From assembly GCA_029207755.1 (NCBI GenBank), contig JARCOQ010000006.1, positions 3,264,846 to 3,328,845 on the forward strand: DNA of 64,000 nucleotides, written 5' to 3'. The position numbers and the translations under genes were made by a program. Positions 24,991-36,100 of the stretch are shown in pieces. The notes beneath the pieces were generated by a model. That model made no database searches. It saw nothing but the letters and a program-made list of their open reading frames with translations, and had not been told where the DNA came from. Each line of letters opens with the position of its first letter. Position 1 is the first letter of the stretch. The stretch is from Chamaea fasciata (lineage: Eukaryota > Chordata > Aves > Passeriformes > Sylviidae).

Positions 24991-25919
24991 CCTTGCTGAT
25001 TTTATTCCCGCAGAGAGGGTCTCGTGATCTGGCCCTCTTTAAAATGAGAAAAACTCCAGATGTCCAACACTAGAAAATAAACTGATATGCTTGCAGTAGA
25101 AATTTATGAAGAGACCATGTTGATCTCAAAAAATGAAAAAGAAGGGACTCAAAAAAGACTTTTCACTCCTGCTGATGACACAGAAATCCATAAATGCGGC
25201 TTTTCCATGTGACAAAGTGATATGCAATATTCACTGTGGTTTCACACAGTTGGGTCAATAAACTTCCATTAAGTATGGACAAGCTGTCAAAGTGACCCGC
25301 TGCCCCCAGTTCTGCAGTATGACTTGGCCTTAGCTGTCCATATTAATATGAATTTTAACCCTTTGGTCTGGCATTTTAATTCTTCCTCCATTAGTCTCAC
25401 ATTTCTGTATTATCAGTTAGTACTATTGATTTTAAAGAATACATACAGTCAATTTGCACACATGTATTTGCAAAGGTCAGCAGAGGACACAAAAGTGATT
25501 TCTGCAAGAGGTCCAGACATTGCTTCCTGATGATTTTTATTATCTGTCCTTCTGGCCAAGATTATTTTTTGCAAGTGGAAGCACTTATCATAACTGAAGG
25601 ATCACTAGATGTCCTTGCAGTCTGAATTTTTAAGGGTTCATTTGCGGGGTTTTTTTACAAGATGTGTCTAAATAGAGGCACTGCAAGTCCAGAAGTACTT
25701 TTCTTCAGGCTGAGCTTCTCCAGAAGTCATTGCCACACATCTCAGCTGCTTGTACTTTGCTGGAACACAGAACACTCTTAATTAGCATACAGAAATTAGT
25801 GGAAGCAAAGCACAAGTCTGAGTTTCAGCTCTCACAGACCAGCACATACTTTATGTTTAAAATACACAGATAAAACAACAGAAATTGAACCTTTTGCATG
25901 ATAAGATAAACCCTGCCCA
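24991..25919. other. non-coding sequence, nothing recognised
   Basis: No element or RNA gene is seen. The 68-codon plus-strand frame at 25324-25530 has no domain character. Confidence 0.5.
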
Positions 25920-25946
25920 CCTTTTTTTCTTTTTCTTTCTTTTTTT
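25920..25946 (+). repeat. pyrimidine tract of 27 bases
   Basis: An unbroken C/T run ends four bases before ATTCAG, so together they also resemble a 3' splice acceptor (CAG at about 25950-25952). No exon-like sequence follows with confidence, so I list it as low complexity. Confidence 0.8.
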
Positions 25947-25952
25947 ATTCAG

Positions 25953-27529
25953 ATAGAAACCAGGCAGTAGAAGTGGATTTTACATTTGACTGAAATACCA
26001 ATGCTGTCATTACACTGTTCCCAGGAGGGAGAATTCAAAGCCAAGTCCTCTGGATGTTAAGAAACCTTCAGCCTCCTTTTCCTCATTTTTTTACCCTTTT
26101 GGTAGAAAATGCTATTGTTTATTGTTCCTGGTATACGACCTTTCTGTCTAAGGTCTCACTAATGGGGAGAGAAGAAATTTCTCCCAATGTTTAGTATCTC
26201 AGCTTCTAGAGACCTCTGCCACTCAGAAAGAGTATACGGTGTTACTTTTTTTGTGGTGTTACCTGGGTCAGATTTGCTACTTGGAGACTCCAGAGAAATC
26301 TCATTAAGGAGTGTCTACTATTGGTTTCTTCCTCCTACTTTTTGTTTTTTTTTTCAATGCTCATTTCCCCTCGTTTTAGTGTTGCTGTTGTACTATCCCA
26401 GGACACAGTTCCTCAATCACTTGTTATTTACAGATGGGAGGGACTTAACTGGGGATCAGCTACCCAAGGGAAAGTGGCTATTCACACTTTCCAGTCCTCT
26501 AATCCACCTGGGTGCCTTCTATCCATGGTCCAGTTATATCTGTAAGCTGATGGGAAAATGTCTCTTTAAATTTCCTGCAGTTCCGTCTCTATTCCCTCCA
26601 AAAGCAGCAGGAAGCTGTCACTGAGTGCAAGATCAGTCTTCTCTGAATCTGTTGATATTCCAGATGCTGCCATATTCAGCGTGTTCTGCTTTTTATGATA
26701 CTGCCAAAGTCAGTAGTGGCACTTGGTGGCACAATGCCACAATATCATGAATTTCTGAAATGCCCCAGGAACAAAACAGAGACTCTCCAATGTGCCTCTT
26801 TTCCATTCATACATAATCCATACCAGGCTTCCGAAGCAAACCAGATAGAGCTGTTCTCCTGCTCTGTGCCTGCTTGGAGATCTAACAGCTTGTTCTTAGG
26901 AGCAAAAAGTAAAAAATTCAATTTCACGGCATTTCAAAGCATAAGAGTAGCACAGCACCATTCCAAATAATGCTTGAATTTCATTTCTAATCTGGATTCT
27001 CTAAAGTTTCTGTGTCCCTATTGGAGCTTCTACCACAAACATATCCTTGGCTGTGTGTGATCTTTACAGTACAAACTTATCTCTCGTCCACCACTTCTCA
27101 CAGGAAAACAGCAAACATGTTTTCTCTATACAGGAAGTAGAATTTTTATCTAAATGGAAAATGAATATGAAACTTTACTTTAGAAAGTATAAGGGCAAAA
27201 CTATTCATTGCAGGATGAGCGAGAACCGCAGTGGATCTAAATCAATTTATACACAATGGCAACTCATACCAAAACTTCAAAGTATAAAACAGCCCAGCCT
27301 GTTTTTCCTTGATCAGCCTTTTTGTGGGTTTTTACAACATAAAGGTTGGACTGGAAGAAATAGAATAAATACATAGCTTCGTTCTGGGGCCGGTCTTAAA
27401 AGCATTTTTTCATGTGCTTTCATTTCCACATGTGTGAGTTTCACACCCTCTGAGGTCTCTTGAGCTCTTGCATAAATTATGCTCATAAAGATGTCTTTAT
27501 TTACAAGAAGGAGCGGTTTTTAGAACAAA
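25953..27529. other. non-coding sequence with moderately long frames
   Basis: Plus-strand frames of 145 codons (26187-26624), 91 codons (26695-26970) and 109 codons (27047-27376) lie in this stretch in different phases. The first is hydrophobic and Phe/Leu-rich because it reads through pyrimidine-rich DNA. None resembles a family I know, and no repeat is visible. Confidence 0.45.
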
Positions 27530-27930
27530 TCACCTTTTCTGCATCAGTAGGAGAGCAGCTGATAGCTCTCCAGTGTGCCTTGGGTTTCATACCCCTATTG
27601 TAAGGAGAGCTCCATAACACTCCCCACTACAACACAACAACAACACAATCGTTTAGTTCAGCAATCTGAGAGGGACAACGGCTATTTCAACATTCCCAAG
27701 GGGGGTTCAAATGACTTATTGATCAATTGATTAATAAATGTCAGCAGTCAGAGGAGAGAGCGGCTCTGCTGAAAAAAATAGCTGACAGAAGAGCCCGTAA
27801 GTGCATGAGCTATTAGGAATGAAAAAATTAATCTGACAGAGAAATAGGGTAGTGATTGTTTTACATTAAAACGTGAGAGAATGCACGAGATGTGTTTCCA
27901 AAACTTGTCAGATTCAATAATGAGAAATAG
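27530..27930. promoter_or_regulatory. candidate conserved non-coding element
   Basis: Words include ACAACACAATCGTTTAG (retained CpG) near 27638, GGGACAACGGC near 27673, TTATTGATCAATTGATTAA near 27716 (overlapping PBX/HOX-like TGATNNAT cores), GAGCGGCTCTGC near 27757 and AAAACGTGAG near 27869. Five or more CpGs are kept in a CpG-poor setting. No repeat similarity or frame. This is one of the stronger enhancer-like blocks, though the judgement is still unaligned. Confidence 0.38.
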
Positions 27931-28059
27931 AAACTTCATTTTGGAATAAAGATGGTCATGCTTATACTTTGATAGACCACATATGAAAGTTTGGAATTGA
28001 TTAACTTTTCATAAAATAGCTGCTTTGAGTTATTTCTACTAAAATTTAGCAGCTGATCT

Positions 28060-28350
28060 TCTAATCATGCTTAAGAATTGTTTTGTTTCTAATGAATAAG
28101 GCTGAATGCTTTTCCTAATTAATTTTTCAATTGTTATTTTTGGCACAGGTAAGCCTAAATCTAGTCTGTGTGTTTTTCCATGTCTTACTGTTGGTAAAAC
28201 ATTCTCCTAAAGTTTCACTGAAATGAAGTTGTAATGTGGAACGTGCATTCTTGAAATACTCGCTGCTATTTATTATTAGTTTTCATTTCCAGATAAGGGG
28301 CATCATTATGGTGCTTAAGATTCATTTGACAGGAGGCATTCACATGTCCT
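28060..28350. promoter_or_regulatory. candidate conserved non-coding element
   Basis: Contains CCTAATTAATTTTTCAATTG near 28113, CTATTTATTATTAG near 28266, CCAGATAAGGGG (GATA-type) near 28290 and CATTATGGTGC near 28302. There is no repeat content and no frame of note. Low-confidence texture call. Confidence 0.28.
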
Positions 28351-28899
28351 GGAAGGGTTGTCTTTATATCATTATTGTGGAAAGGATGTAACTGAGGGAC
28401 TGGGAGGCAGATGGTTATCTATATGAAAAATCCTTACTCACCTGAGCTGCTTAACTATAGACAACTGAGCTATAAAATTGAGTGAATCTATACTTGTCCA
28501 TTATTTTCAGCAGAGTGTTGTCATGGTTGCTCACCTGAAATTATGAGAGTTTTTCTTATGGATACCTTAAAGAATAATCTTTCTTTAATCTCATGCTTTG
28601 GGATTTCTTTTGGAGGCCCCAGACACGAGGATGCCTTTTATTCTCTTCCTGAATAGGAATACATATTCTTAGTAGGTCTGATAGACATACACAGTGTGAT
28701 GAGAGGTATTTCTGACTTATAGCACACGGGGGGGGACCATAAAATCCATCAAATGATTTATTCAGAGTCATACAGGAAAGCTGTCAATCAGAATTTGAAC
28801 CAAGCCTTCCCAGCTGCCAGTCACCTCATGCTACAAAATCATCCCATCATTGTCACATCAGCTGTGTTGGTAAAGCATCTATTCCACCTGTAGAAAAAG
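28351..28899. other. non-coding sequence, nothing recognised
   Basis: A short G run (ACACGGGGGGGGACC near 28724) and a 71-codon minus-strand frame at 28556-28771 are the only notable items. No gene is recognised. Confidence 0.5.
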
Positions 28900-29110
28900 T
28901 GCGACCATTTAAATATTTGAACCAGAATCACAGCCAAGGCAAGACCTCTGATAATTTCCTAGACAATGTACATGCTACAATTAATTAAAATCCTAATTAC
29001 AGTCAAGATAAGAAAATTTGTGAGTTTTATTATGCAGAATGAATGAAGTATAATGAAATGGTTTTGTATTTATTTATCTAATTAAATAAGTTCATTCTTC
29101 ATCTGGTTTC
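28900..29110. promoter_or_regulatory. candidate conserved non-coding element
   Basis: Dense homeodomain cores: CTACAATTAATTAAAATCC near 28975, CCTAATTACAG near 28992 and ATCTAATTAAATAAG near 29076, with GTCAAGATAAG (GATA-type) near 29002. No repeat similarity. Inference from motif density in AT-rich DNA, where such words also occur by chance. Confidence 0.27.
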
Positions 29111-30598
29111 ACTAGTTAAGAGCACATATACACAGAAAATTATAAAGGGCTTTGGGGACAACTTCTATTTAAATACTTTGGTATCTCTGAAATCTGGGCT
29201 GAATGTCCCACACTCCAACTAAGCAACCTGATCCTTTGTTGGACTTATAAAAAATGAACAGTTTACCTATATGTTGTACAGTAGTTCATGTATTTCAATA
29301 TAATTTTAATAATTCTAAAAATAATTTAATAAAATGCTTAACACAAAAGGAGTAAATATATTACAACAACCTTTTAAAGTTATTATTGTTTAAAGATGCA
29401 CAAGAATAAAATAAATCTACTAATTTCTTTTTTTATATTGCGCAAGAGTAAGACAAACTTTTTGCTTACTGCCCAGCATCAAAATGGGCTTCACATATCA
29501 CTTCAGGACTTGATTTTTGTATTACTGTTATTAGTAATGAGGTCACTTAAGAATCTGGTAATGTGTGTCTGTGAGAGGCTGTGCTCAAAAAAATATTCCT
29601 TATCTACAAGGTAAAAAGCAAACATTGAAATTAAAACACGCCTAATGCCATTCTCTTTAAAAGACATATAAAATAATGCCATATTATCTGTGGTAACAAC
29701 ATTTTGCGATGAAAAGCCACATTCTGTGTCCTCCAGTGAGGTACGTAAGCACAGCACCAGGGGAACAATCAGTTCCCATAAATGAGTATCCACATCTAAC
29801 CAGAGGGTAAAGCAATATTTCTGGGATTTCCAAAGTCAAACTGCTCATTTTAACACCTGAGCTGATCAGACAGTTCAGCTCTTTACTAGTCTTAAAGCAC
29901 TGCCTACTTCTAGGACATTTACTGAAGAGTTTCCATGCAAAATCTGAACTTTAAAGATTATACATTCAGAAGCCTGCTCCATTTGCCCTACTTTCACATC
30001 CTTTGGACAGCTAACCTGCCCCATATGTTCCAGTATGCACACCTAGGCTCGTCCAGGAGATATGTGCTATTGTTGCTGCTTCATAGATGAATTCTAGAAT
30101 AGGAAGATAATGAATAATAGAGCATTAAGAACTGCATGCTTTCAAATGAAGGTTGCCTTTTTTGTACACTTCGAAGAAAGAATGGTCTCTATATTTACTT
30201 TTCCCCAGTTCACTTCGAGAGTTCAGTCACTGGGAAATCTATGGAAATTTTCTCACATGTCCTGCTTGCTTATGAGGTCTCACATGAACTCTGAAGTTTG
30301 TACAACACCATGTTTTGTCAGCATTTTTACAAATTCCTGGCCACAGTCCAGACATAACCAATGAATATATTGATCTGGAAAAAAAAAAATCTGAGCAAGC
30401 CAACACACTCTCTTATTTTGCTCATTTGTTCATTTAAAAGTAAACCCTGAGTATGTTTTATTATTTAAATATACCTGTTTCTAAAGAAAAATCTATCTAT
30501 CGTCCAATGAACTCTCAGCCCTTTGTAAAGTCTTTTCAGGAGCTTTAGTGTATAAAGTTGCCTGAAAAACTTTCCAATTCTCAAACATTCCTGTTGTT
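29111..30598. other. AT-rich non-coding sequence
   Basis: No element, RNA gene or convincing frame is seen. The longest frames are 96 codons (29503-29793 minus) and 84 codons (30110-30364 plus), without domain character. Confidence 0.5.
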
Positions 30599-30627
30599 AG
30601 TGTGTTTCACATAAAGTGAAACACACT
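30599..30627. repeat. perfect 12-bp inverted repeat, 5-base loop
   Basis: AGTGTGTTTCAC at 30599-30610 and its exact reverse complement GTGAAACACACT at 30616-30627 flank the loop ATAAA. The stem could form a short hairpin in RNA or DNA. It is too short for a microRNA precursor. No T-run follows that would make it a polymerase III terminator. Confidence 0.95.
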
Positions 30628-30985
30628 GTTCAAGGATTCTTGGTATTTTTATATAAAGAATATCTTTTAAAATATCATCAAACAGTTATTTCCATAGCCA
30701 TAGTTAGGTGCAGTAAAGGAAGGATTTGGAAATATCATATATGATTAATGTTTTTCATGGCTTGAACAGGTTTCAATGCCTAAAGCAAATATTTCCCATG
30801 TCAGATGTCATAAGAAACCTGAAAATTTTGAGGAAAAAAGTTACCAAAGCAGTTCAGACATCTGTAAGGAGACTAAGTGATAAGAGGTATCAGCAAAATG
30901 AGCATTTGTCCTTCTTCAAAATATTTGAATGACCTGTTCTTTGAAAGGTATATGTGCTAAAATTATATTATTTTCCAAATGTCAG

Positions 30986-31048
30986 AATTTGACCCTTTTG
31001 TCAAATGGCAAGGGTCAAATTTTAAAATAATTAAATTTTAAAATAATT
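30986..31048. repeat. 12-bp inverted repeat joined to 16-bp tandem repeat
   Basis: AATTTGACCCTT at 30986-30997 is matched exactly by AAGGGTCAAATT at 31010-31021 around a 12-base loop. The right arm runs straight into two perfect copies of AAATTTTAAAATAATT (31017-31032 and 31033-31048), followed by a worn third copy. The combination suggests local replication-slippage expansion next to a foldback. Confidence 0.9.
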
Positions 31049-31873
31049 AATATTTAAAATAAATTTTAGACTAAATACTCTAATGGAAGCATCTCATATA
31101 CTCTTAGTATAAAGGGAATACTAAAAAAAGCACCCTGCACCATGAATTTCATCCCTGCTGCTAAAGGAAATTACATCGTACAGATAATAGATGCAAGAAA
31201 TTCTACACTGAAATGAATCAGTCTTGGCTGCAGCTCTTCTCCTGGAGAGCAACCCTGCAGCACGCCCCTCCAGGCCTTAGAAACTCTCTCCAATTTCCAG
31301 CTAGAACTAGCTCACAGTCATTTTATACCCATTTCTTCGTGTGCCAAGGCTGTTCTTCACTTGTCCCTCTACCCCTCTTTGGCTGTCTTTGCTCAGAACC
31401 AACATATCTTCTGTCAGTCTTTGCTCCACCAAGAGAAACAAGCCTGGATGTCTCTCCCACCAGCACCTTGGTGGCCCCTCTCCGGACGAGATGCAAAGGA
31501 AAAGTAGGAAGAGGTAACTGCACAGTGAGACAGATGAGGTATTCAAACAAAACTTTGCAATAGTATTGTAGAATGTCCTTGTTTCTGCTAGAAACACCTT
31601 CCCGGAGATCACATTTGTCTTTTCCTTGGCCCATCCCGTTGCTTGTTGGTAGGTCACTCTCTAATTGGCTAATGGAGATAAACCTTTCTCCATGTCTGCA
31701 ATTTTCAGCTGATAAGTGCCTGTCTGATGGAGAAATTAATTTCATAAGCCCTTAAGAATACATAATTTGTACTACTATATTTAATTTTTTTTTATTTCTA
31801 CAGTTCTCATTCCATCCATTCTGTTCTCCTTTGGTTTTGGTAAGAACTCCAAAATTATGATTGCAAGCAATTT
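31049..31873. other. non-coding sequence, overlapping frames on both strands
   Basis: At 31213-31755 frames of 116 codons (plus), 140 codons and 116 codons (minus) overlap in the same slightly GC-richer DNA. They exclude one another and show no domain, so I treat all as chance. Confidence 0.5.
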
Positions 31874-31907
31874 TAATTTAGTTAATTAAATTAGTTTAAC
31901 TAAATTA
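31874..31907. repeat. 12-bp AT-rich inverted repeat
   Basis: TAATTTAGTTAA at 31874-31885 pairs exactly with TTAACTAAATTA at 31896-31907 around a 10-base loop. Both arms carry TAATT homeodomain-like cores, so it could equally be a paired binding site or an AT-rich foldback. Confidence 0.9.
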
Positions 31908-32813
31908 GCTAAAATAAATGACTGTTTGAAGGCTATTATTTAAGGAAAACTATGGCCTAAATAGGGTTATCTGTAAACATCTGTTTTAACAAGTCTGGGA
32001 GTTTTTCTCTTACTTTTTTTCTTTAGGGTCAGTTTGCCTCCAATTTGCATAGTTTTGTGCATATTCATTGTTTTAGTCTAAGTAGATAGATTTCATCTTG
32101 CCTAAAAATTAAGTTGCCTGTCAATTTGCACAACTAATCTTGTAAACTCATGTTGCATCTCAATCATCTTCCATTTGCCTTCCCACTTCTTCTTTAGTTC
32201 TTCAAAATGCCTCCCAAAATCACACAAAAAAATGCCTTTTTAAACTTTTTTTGTGCATTCCAGTTATCCCAATATTAGATTCATTTAGTGTCCGTATTAC
32301 TGGATCTGTTATTTAATATTCCAATCCCCTCTATATTCTGAAATGGAAATTGTTTCCTGTCATATATTTACTGATGTATATTTACTGAGATTGTTTTCAT
32401 AGCTGAAATAAAATATTTTCCACATCTATTCCTCCATTCTAGTTATCCATCAACTTTTCACTCCTGCCCAGTATTATCTTTATTAAATGCTGAGAAAGAA
32501 TATTTGTCTAATTTTCAGAACAGTTTTGACAGAAATGTTACTGATATCCGTATGAAAATTTGGACAGCAATCTGTTCAATTTTGAATGAAGTTAATATGA
32601 CTAAATATTGCACATTAAAGCTATGTTAAAAAGTTTAGTTCTCAGAGCTTTCCTAAAGAAATTAAAGAATTTTAACTGAGAAACATATTTGGGAGTTTTA
32701 TTTGAGTCTGAAAGTCCGAAATAGAACTTAAGAAACAATGGAGGAAGTTAAAAAGAAAAAGGGACTGGCATCAGATTGGTGTGGATGTCGTCAGTTTTGA
32801 TTTTGGCATTGAG
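31908..32813. other. AT-rich non-coding sequence
   Basis: No feature is recognised. The sequence is T-rich on the plus strand and has only very short frames. Confidence 0.55.
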
Positions 32814-33187
32814 TTTATTAACCACACCCAAAACCATCAAGATTTGAAAGCATTATTCAATAAAGATTAGTGGAGCATGTGTTCCATAAACAGGTGTAAT
32901 TTCCATCACTTTCAGCCAAGATCCTCTTGTTTTTTGCTTGTCCACTTCTGGCCTTGAACCAAAACTCTTCAGCCACAGTCCCGTTGTTTCTCCAGGTAAT
33001 TGTGAGCTGACTGCTCCCTTCACTTCGTGGATGATACTGGTGCCCGTCCTTGTGCCCTACAGGCTCACTGCTGGCCTCACCAGGGACTCTTAAATTGCCC
33101 TTAATTTTGAGGTATCCACTCATTCTATAACAAGATACCAGTTTAAGCAGAGCTGTAAAGTACAGGTGCCTACAGGAAGAAAAAAAT
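32814..33187 (-). other. candidate minus-strand terminal exon
   Basis: On the minus strand a pyrimidine tract ending CTTCCTGTAG (33187-33170) forms a good 3' splice acceptor. The DNA after it stays open for 103 codons, from 33168 to a stop at 32857, including a Met at 33123. An AATAAA signal lies at 32819-32814, about 40 bases past the stop. Counting from that Met, the peptide is hydrophilic and has W44, two Asn-x-Thr sequons (N47 and N75) and DGNYTC at residues 73-78. The last resembles the D-x-G-x-Y-x-C end of an immunoglobulin-type fold, but no matching upstream cysteine is present. I do not recognise the gene. It may be the last exon of a gene or lncRNA, or a chance coincidence of signals. 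Confidence 0.25.
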
Positions 33188-36100
33188 CCCTATCTGCTGC
33201 TTGGAATCACAGCTAAAGGATTGGAGCTGGATGTGCAGGGTGACCCAGGAGTCCCAAATGGATATAGGAAACGTTGATGAGAAATCTGAGCCTCTCTTCT
33301 ACACCTCAGTGCCTATCTGTAGCCAGGGCTGAAAGCCACAGGAATCATCCTAAATAAAATATAGATACTTATATACCAATACACTGGCACTGAGAGCATG
33401 TACCCAAGGGGTGGAATGGACCATTTTAACAACTCACTAACCAAAATTTTGGAGCCCAGACCCCCATCCCAGGGCATGCTTAAATTTATGAGCATTTGCT
33501 AAATACAGCCAAGGCACAGGACCACTAATGTATAATTCACAGGTTTACTAATGTTAAAACCTACATAATGCTTCACAAGCATGAACCTCTTTTACAGAGT
33601 ATCTGAGGGAAGATTTTCCCCTTATTTATCTTATTATAACAGAGACTTTATCTCCTCAGGTTCTTATTTCCTTAGGGAAGAAGCTTCTTGATCCTATCAC
33701 CAAAACTACTCCTATTTTCATAAAACACACGGCCTGTAGGTCAGAGGTCCAGGAGAGGCTGGTTGTCAGCACAGGGTGCAGCTGAGCTGAGGTACTGCTG
33801 TGTCCCGTGGCAGCCTTATCAGGGATATGAGTTATCCAGCAATGTTTTGGGTCGTGCTGGGCCTCTTTGTGCACCAGGGGGAAGAAATTTCTACCTCCCC
33901 AGTCCTTACGGAGAAACATTTCCACAAAGCTGTGAGGACCTGGGGGGCAGGAGAAAACCCTCAGCATCCCAAGCTGATTTAGTTTGGGTCACTTTTTGCA
34001 TTCTGCCATGTATTTGGCTACAAACTGTTAGCAGGCCACATGCAGTCCAGCCACAACCTCTTTTCCATGATGTCATTAATCAGAAAAATTGTCAGTTATT
34101 ACTTGTGTCAGCAATAACAATATAAGACAATATAAGTCTTCAATAATACATAGCAATCATTCATAATTTAAATTAGGCCATCTACAAAATAATACTGGTA
34201 AGTCCTGTATACTGCTGAACTGTCAAAGAAAGAAACCACAGTAACTCATTACAAATCTGCCAGAAATTCCTGGATAAGTAAGCATGAACATTCAGTAAAT
34301 TATCCAAAAAGCATTGTTGGCTGTAATCCATCCTTTTGTTTGAGGGGAGAGTTGCTGGTGCTCTAGAACAGCCTTCACACCTTGGGAAAACTATAAAGTT
34401 TCTCACATTTCAGCCATATTTACATATAAAAGCAGAATTTGGCTTACTAAGACTGCCTTAAAGTCTCACTTAGTAAGAACAACACATTTAAGTCATCAGA
34501 GAGCGAAAATGAGTGATAAAAGTACATTGGTTTTATATTTATGTTTGAAGAACATGAGCATCTTCAGTGTGCAAAGTGAGGCAAAAGTGACAGAAGAGAC
34601 CACTGAGATCATCATGAAAGATCACGGGAAGAAATGGACCCAGCACACCAGTCACCTCATCAGTGCCAGTTTTTCTCTCAAATGCACAACTGGAAAAAAA
34701 TGTTTTAAGGAAGTTTGATATGGAGGACGGTAGCTGGGCAAATTTACTGAAGGACCCTTGAATCCCAAAGTTCAATTTCAAGTGTGATTGCCCTCAAAGT
34801 TGCAAGCCACTTCCATGAAATTAGAAACATATACAACAGAAGAAAGGAAACTGGGAGTGGGGAAAGATTTTGAGGATAAGGACGTCTTACAAATTGTCAA
34901 CTCAGACTAAAAGGCTTGGAGGCTATAACATGGGAATCCTGGAGTACTGTGTGTCCATTAAGAAAGTATACAACAGATGTAAGCTATAGCAAGACATTTA
35001 GAAATGTGAAGCACCTCTACTGAGGAAAGGTATAAATGGGTTCTTCCTAGAATTTACTTGCCACTTACTTCCCACTTTCTCAGACCCTGCAGAGAATTCA
35101 TTTGATAAACACATTCTTTAAGTATTAGTTTCTGATTAAAATCTCATACAGATTTTGCAGAAGAAAAGGAGTTATTTCTAATTCCGAAAGTATTTGAAGT
35201 ATCTGAAGCTTTTTGTAAAGGTGCAATAACAGCAGTCTGCAAGCAACACATCATTTGTGACTAATCAGCAAATTCAGATGGCACATAAATTGACAAGAAA
35301 TGTCATCAATGTAAATTAACTTTTTCAAGCCATAAGAAAAGAGCACCAGCTTCGTGTTACAACTGAAAGAATGGCTCCATTTTGGAAAGTCATTCACTAT
35401 CATGGTATAGACAATGACCCCTGTCAAAAGATTTAACAAAGTTCACAGGTCAATGCAGTGGGAGGATCTCTGCTGTCCTGACTTTTAGTAATAGTCTAAT
35501 CATGCAGAAGAAGTTTTAAGTGTTGATAATTTAGTGAATGAAATTCATGCCTTTTGACCCTGAATGAAGAGACAAGCGAGATTCATCTTGTCTTCAATTA
35601 AGTTTATTTTTAAGCACCTTATCTGAGCCAAGACTCACAGGATCCCAGTCGTTTTATGCCTTTTTTCAAGCCGTACCGTAAATTAAATCTGTAGATACCG
35701 GGTGTTGGGAAAACTTTTTCACACAACAGCCATGAAATCCTGATTCTGCTGAAGTCAGTGGGAGTGCTGCCATTTCTTCAACAGGGCCTGGACTTCAGCC
35801 ATGCTCTTTAAAGTCTCTGAGCGCTGTCTTGGCTACGCTACCCACATGCTGTTCCCAATGGGTTCACTGGCAGGAAAAAAGACAGTGCTATGTAAATGCT
35901 GAACATTGCAACTGAAGAGGAGGCAATGTCATAATCTGAAGACTATGTCTGAGTTCAGTTATGAAATTTCTAAGATGCAGAAACCGTTTCATTATTGAAG
36001 CGATAAGTGGCACGCAATCCATCAGCCCGGAAACCAAGCTTATGTTAAGATGTTACATGAGGGTTTCACAGCACTCTAAATGTAAAGAGTCTTGGTGTGA

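Noticed and set aside
25920..25952. Pyrimidine tract plus ATTCAG as a splice acceptor
   Set aside because: The sequence after it has no convincing open frame, donor or polyadenylation signal, so low complexity explains it better.
26187..26624. Hydrophobic 145-codon plus-strand frame resembling a membrane protein
   Set aside because: The Phe/Leu content comes from T-rich pyrimidine DNA. There is no signal peptide context, splice structure or family resemblance.
31213..31755. Overlapping frames of 116, 140 and 116 codons on both strands
   Set aside because: They occupy the same DNA on opposite strands, share no domain with known families and fit chance opening in slightly GC-richer sequence.
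33656..34125. Frames of 103 (minus) and 120 (plus) codons, considered as an envelope-like remnant
   Set aside because: No conserved motif of any retroviral protein can be seen, and the two frames exclude one another.
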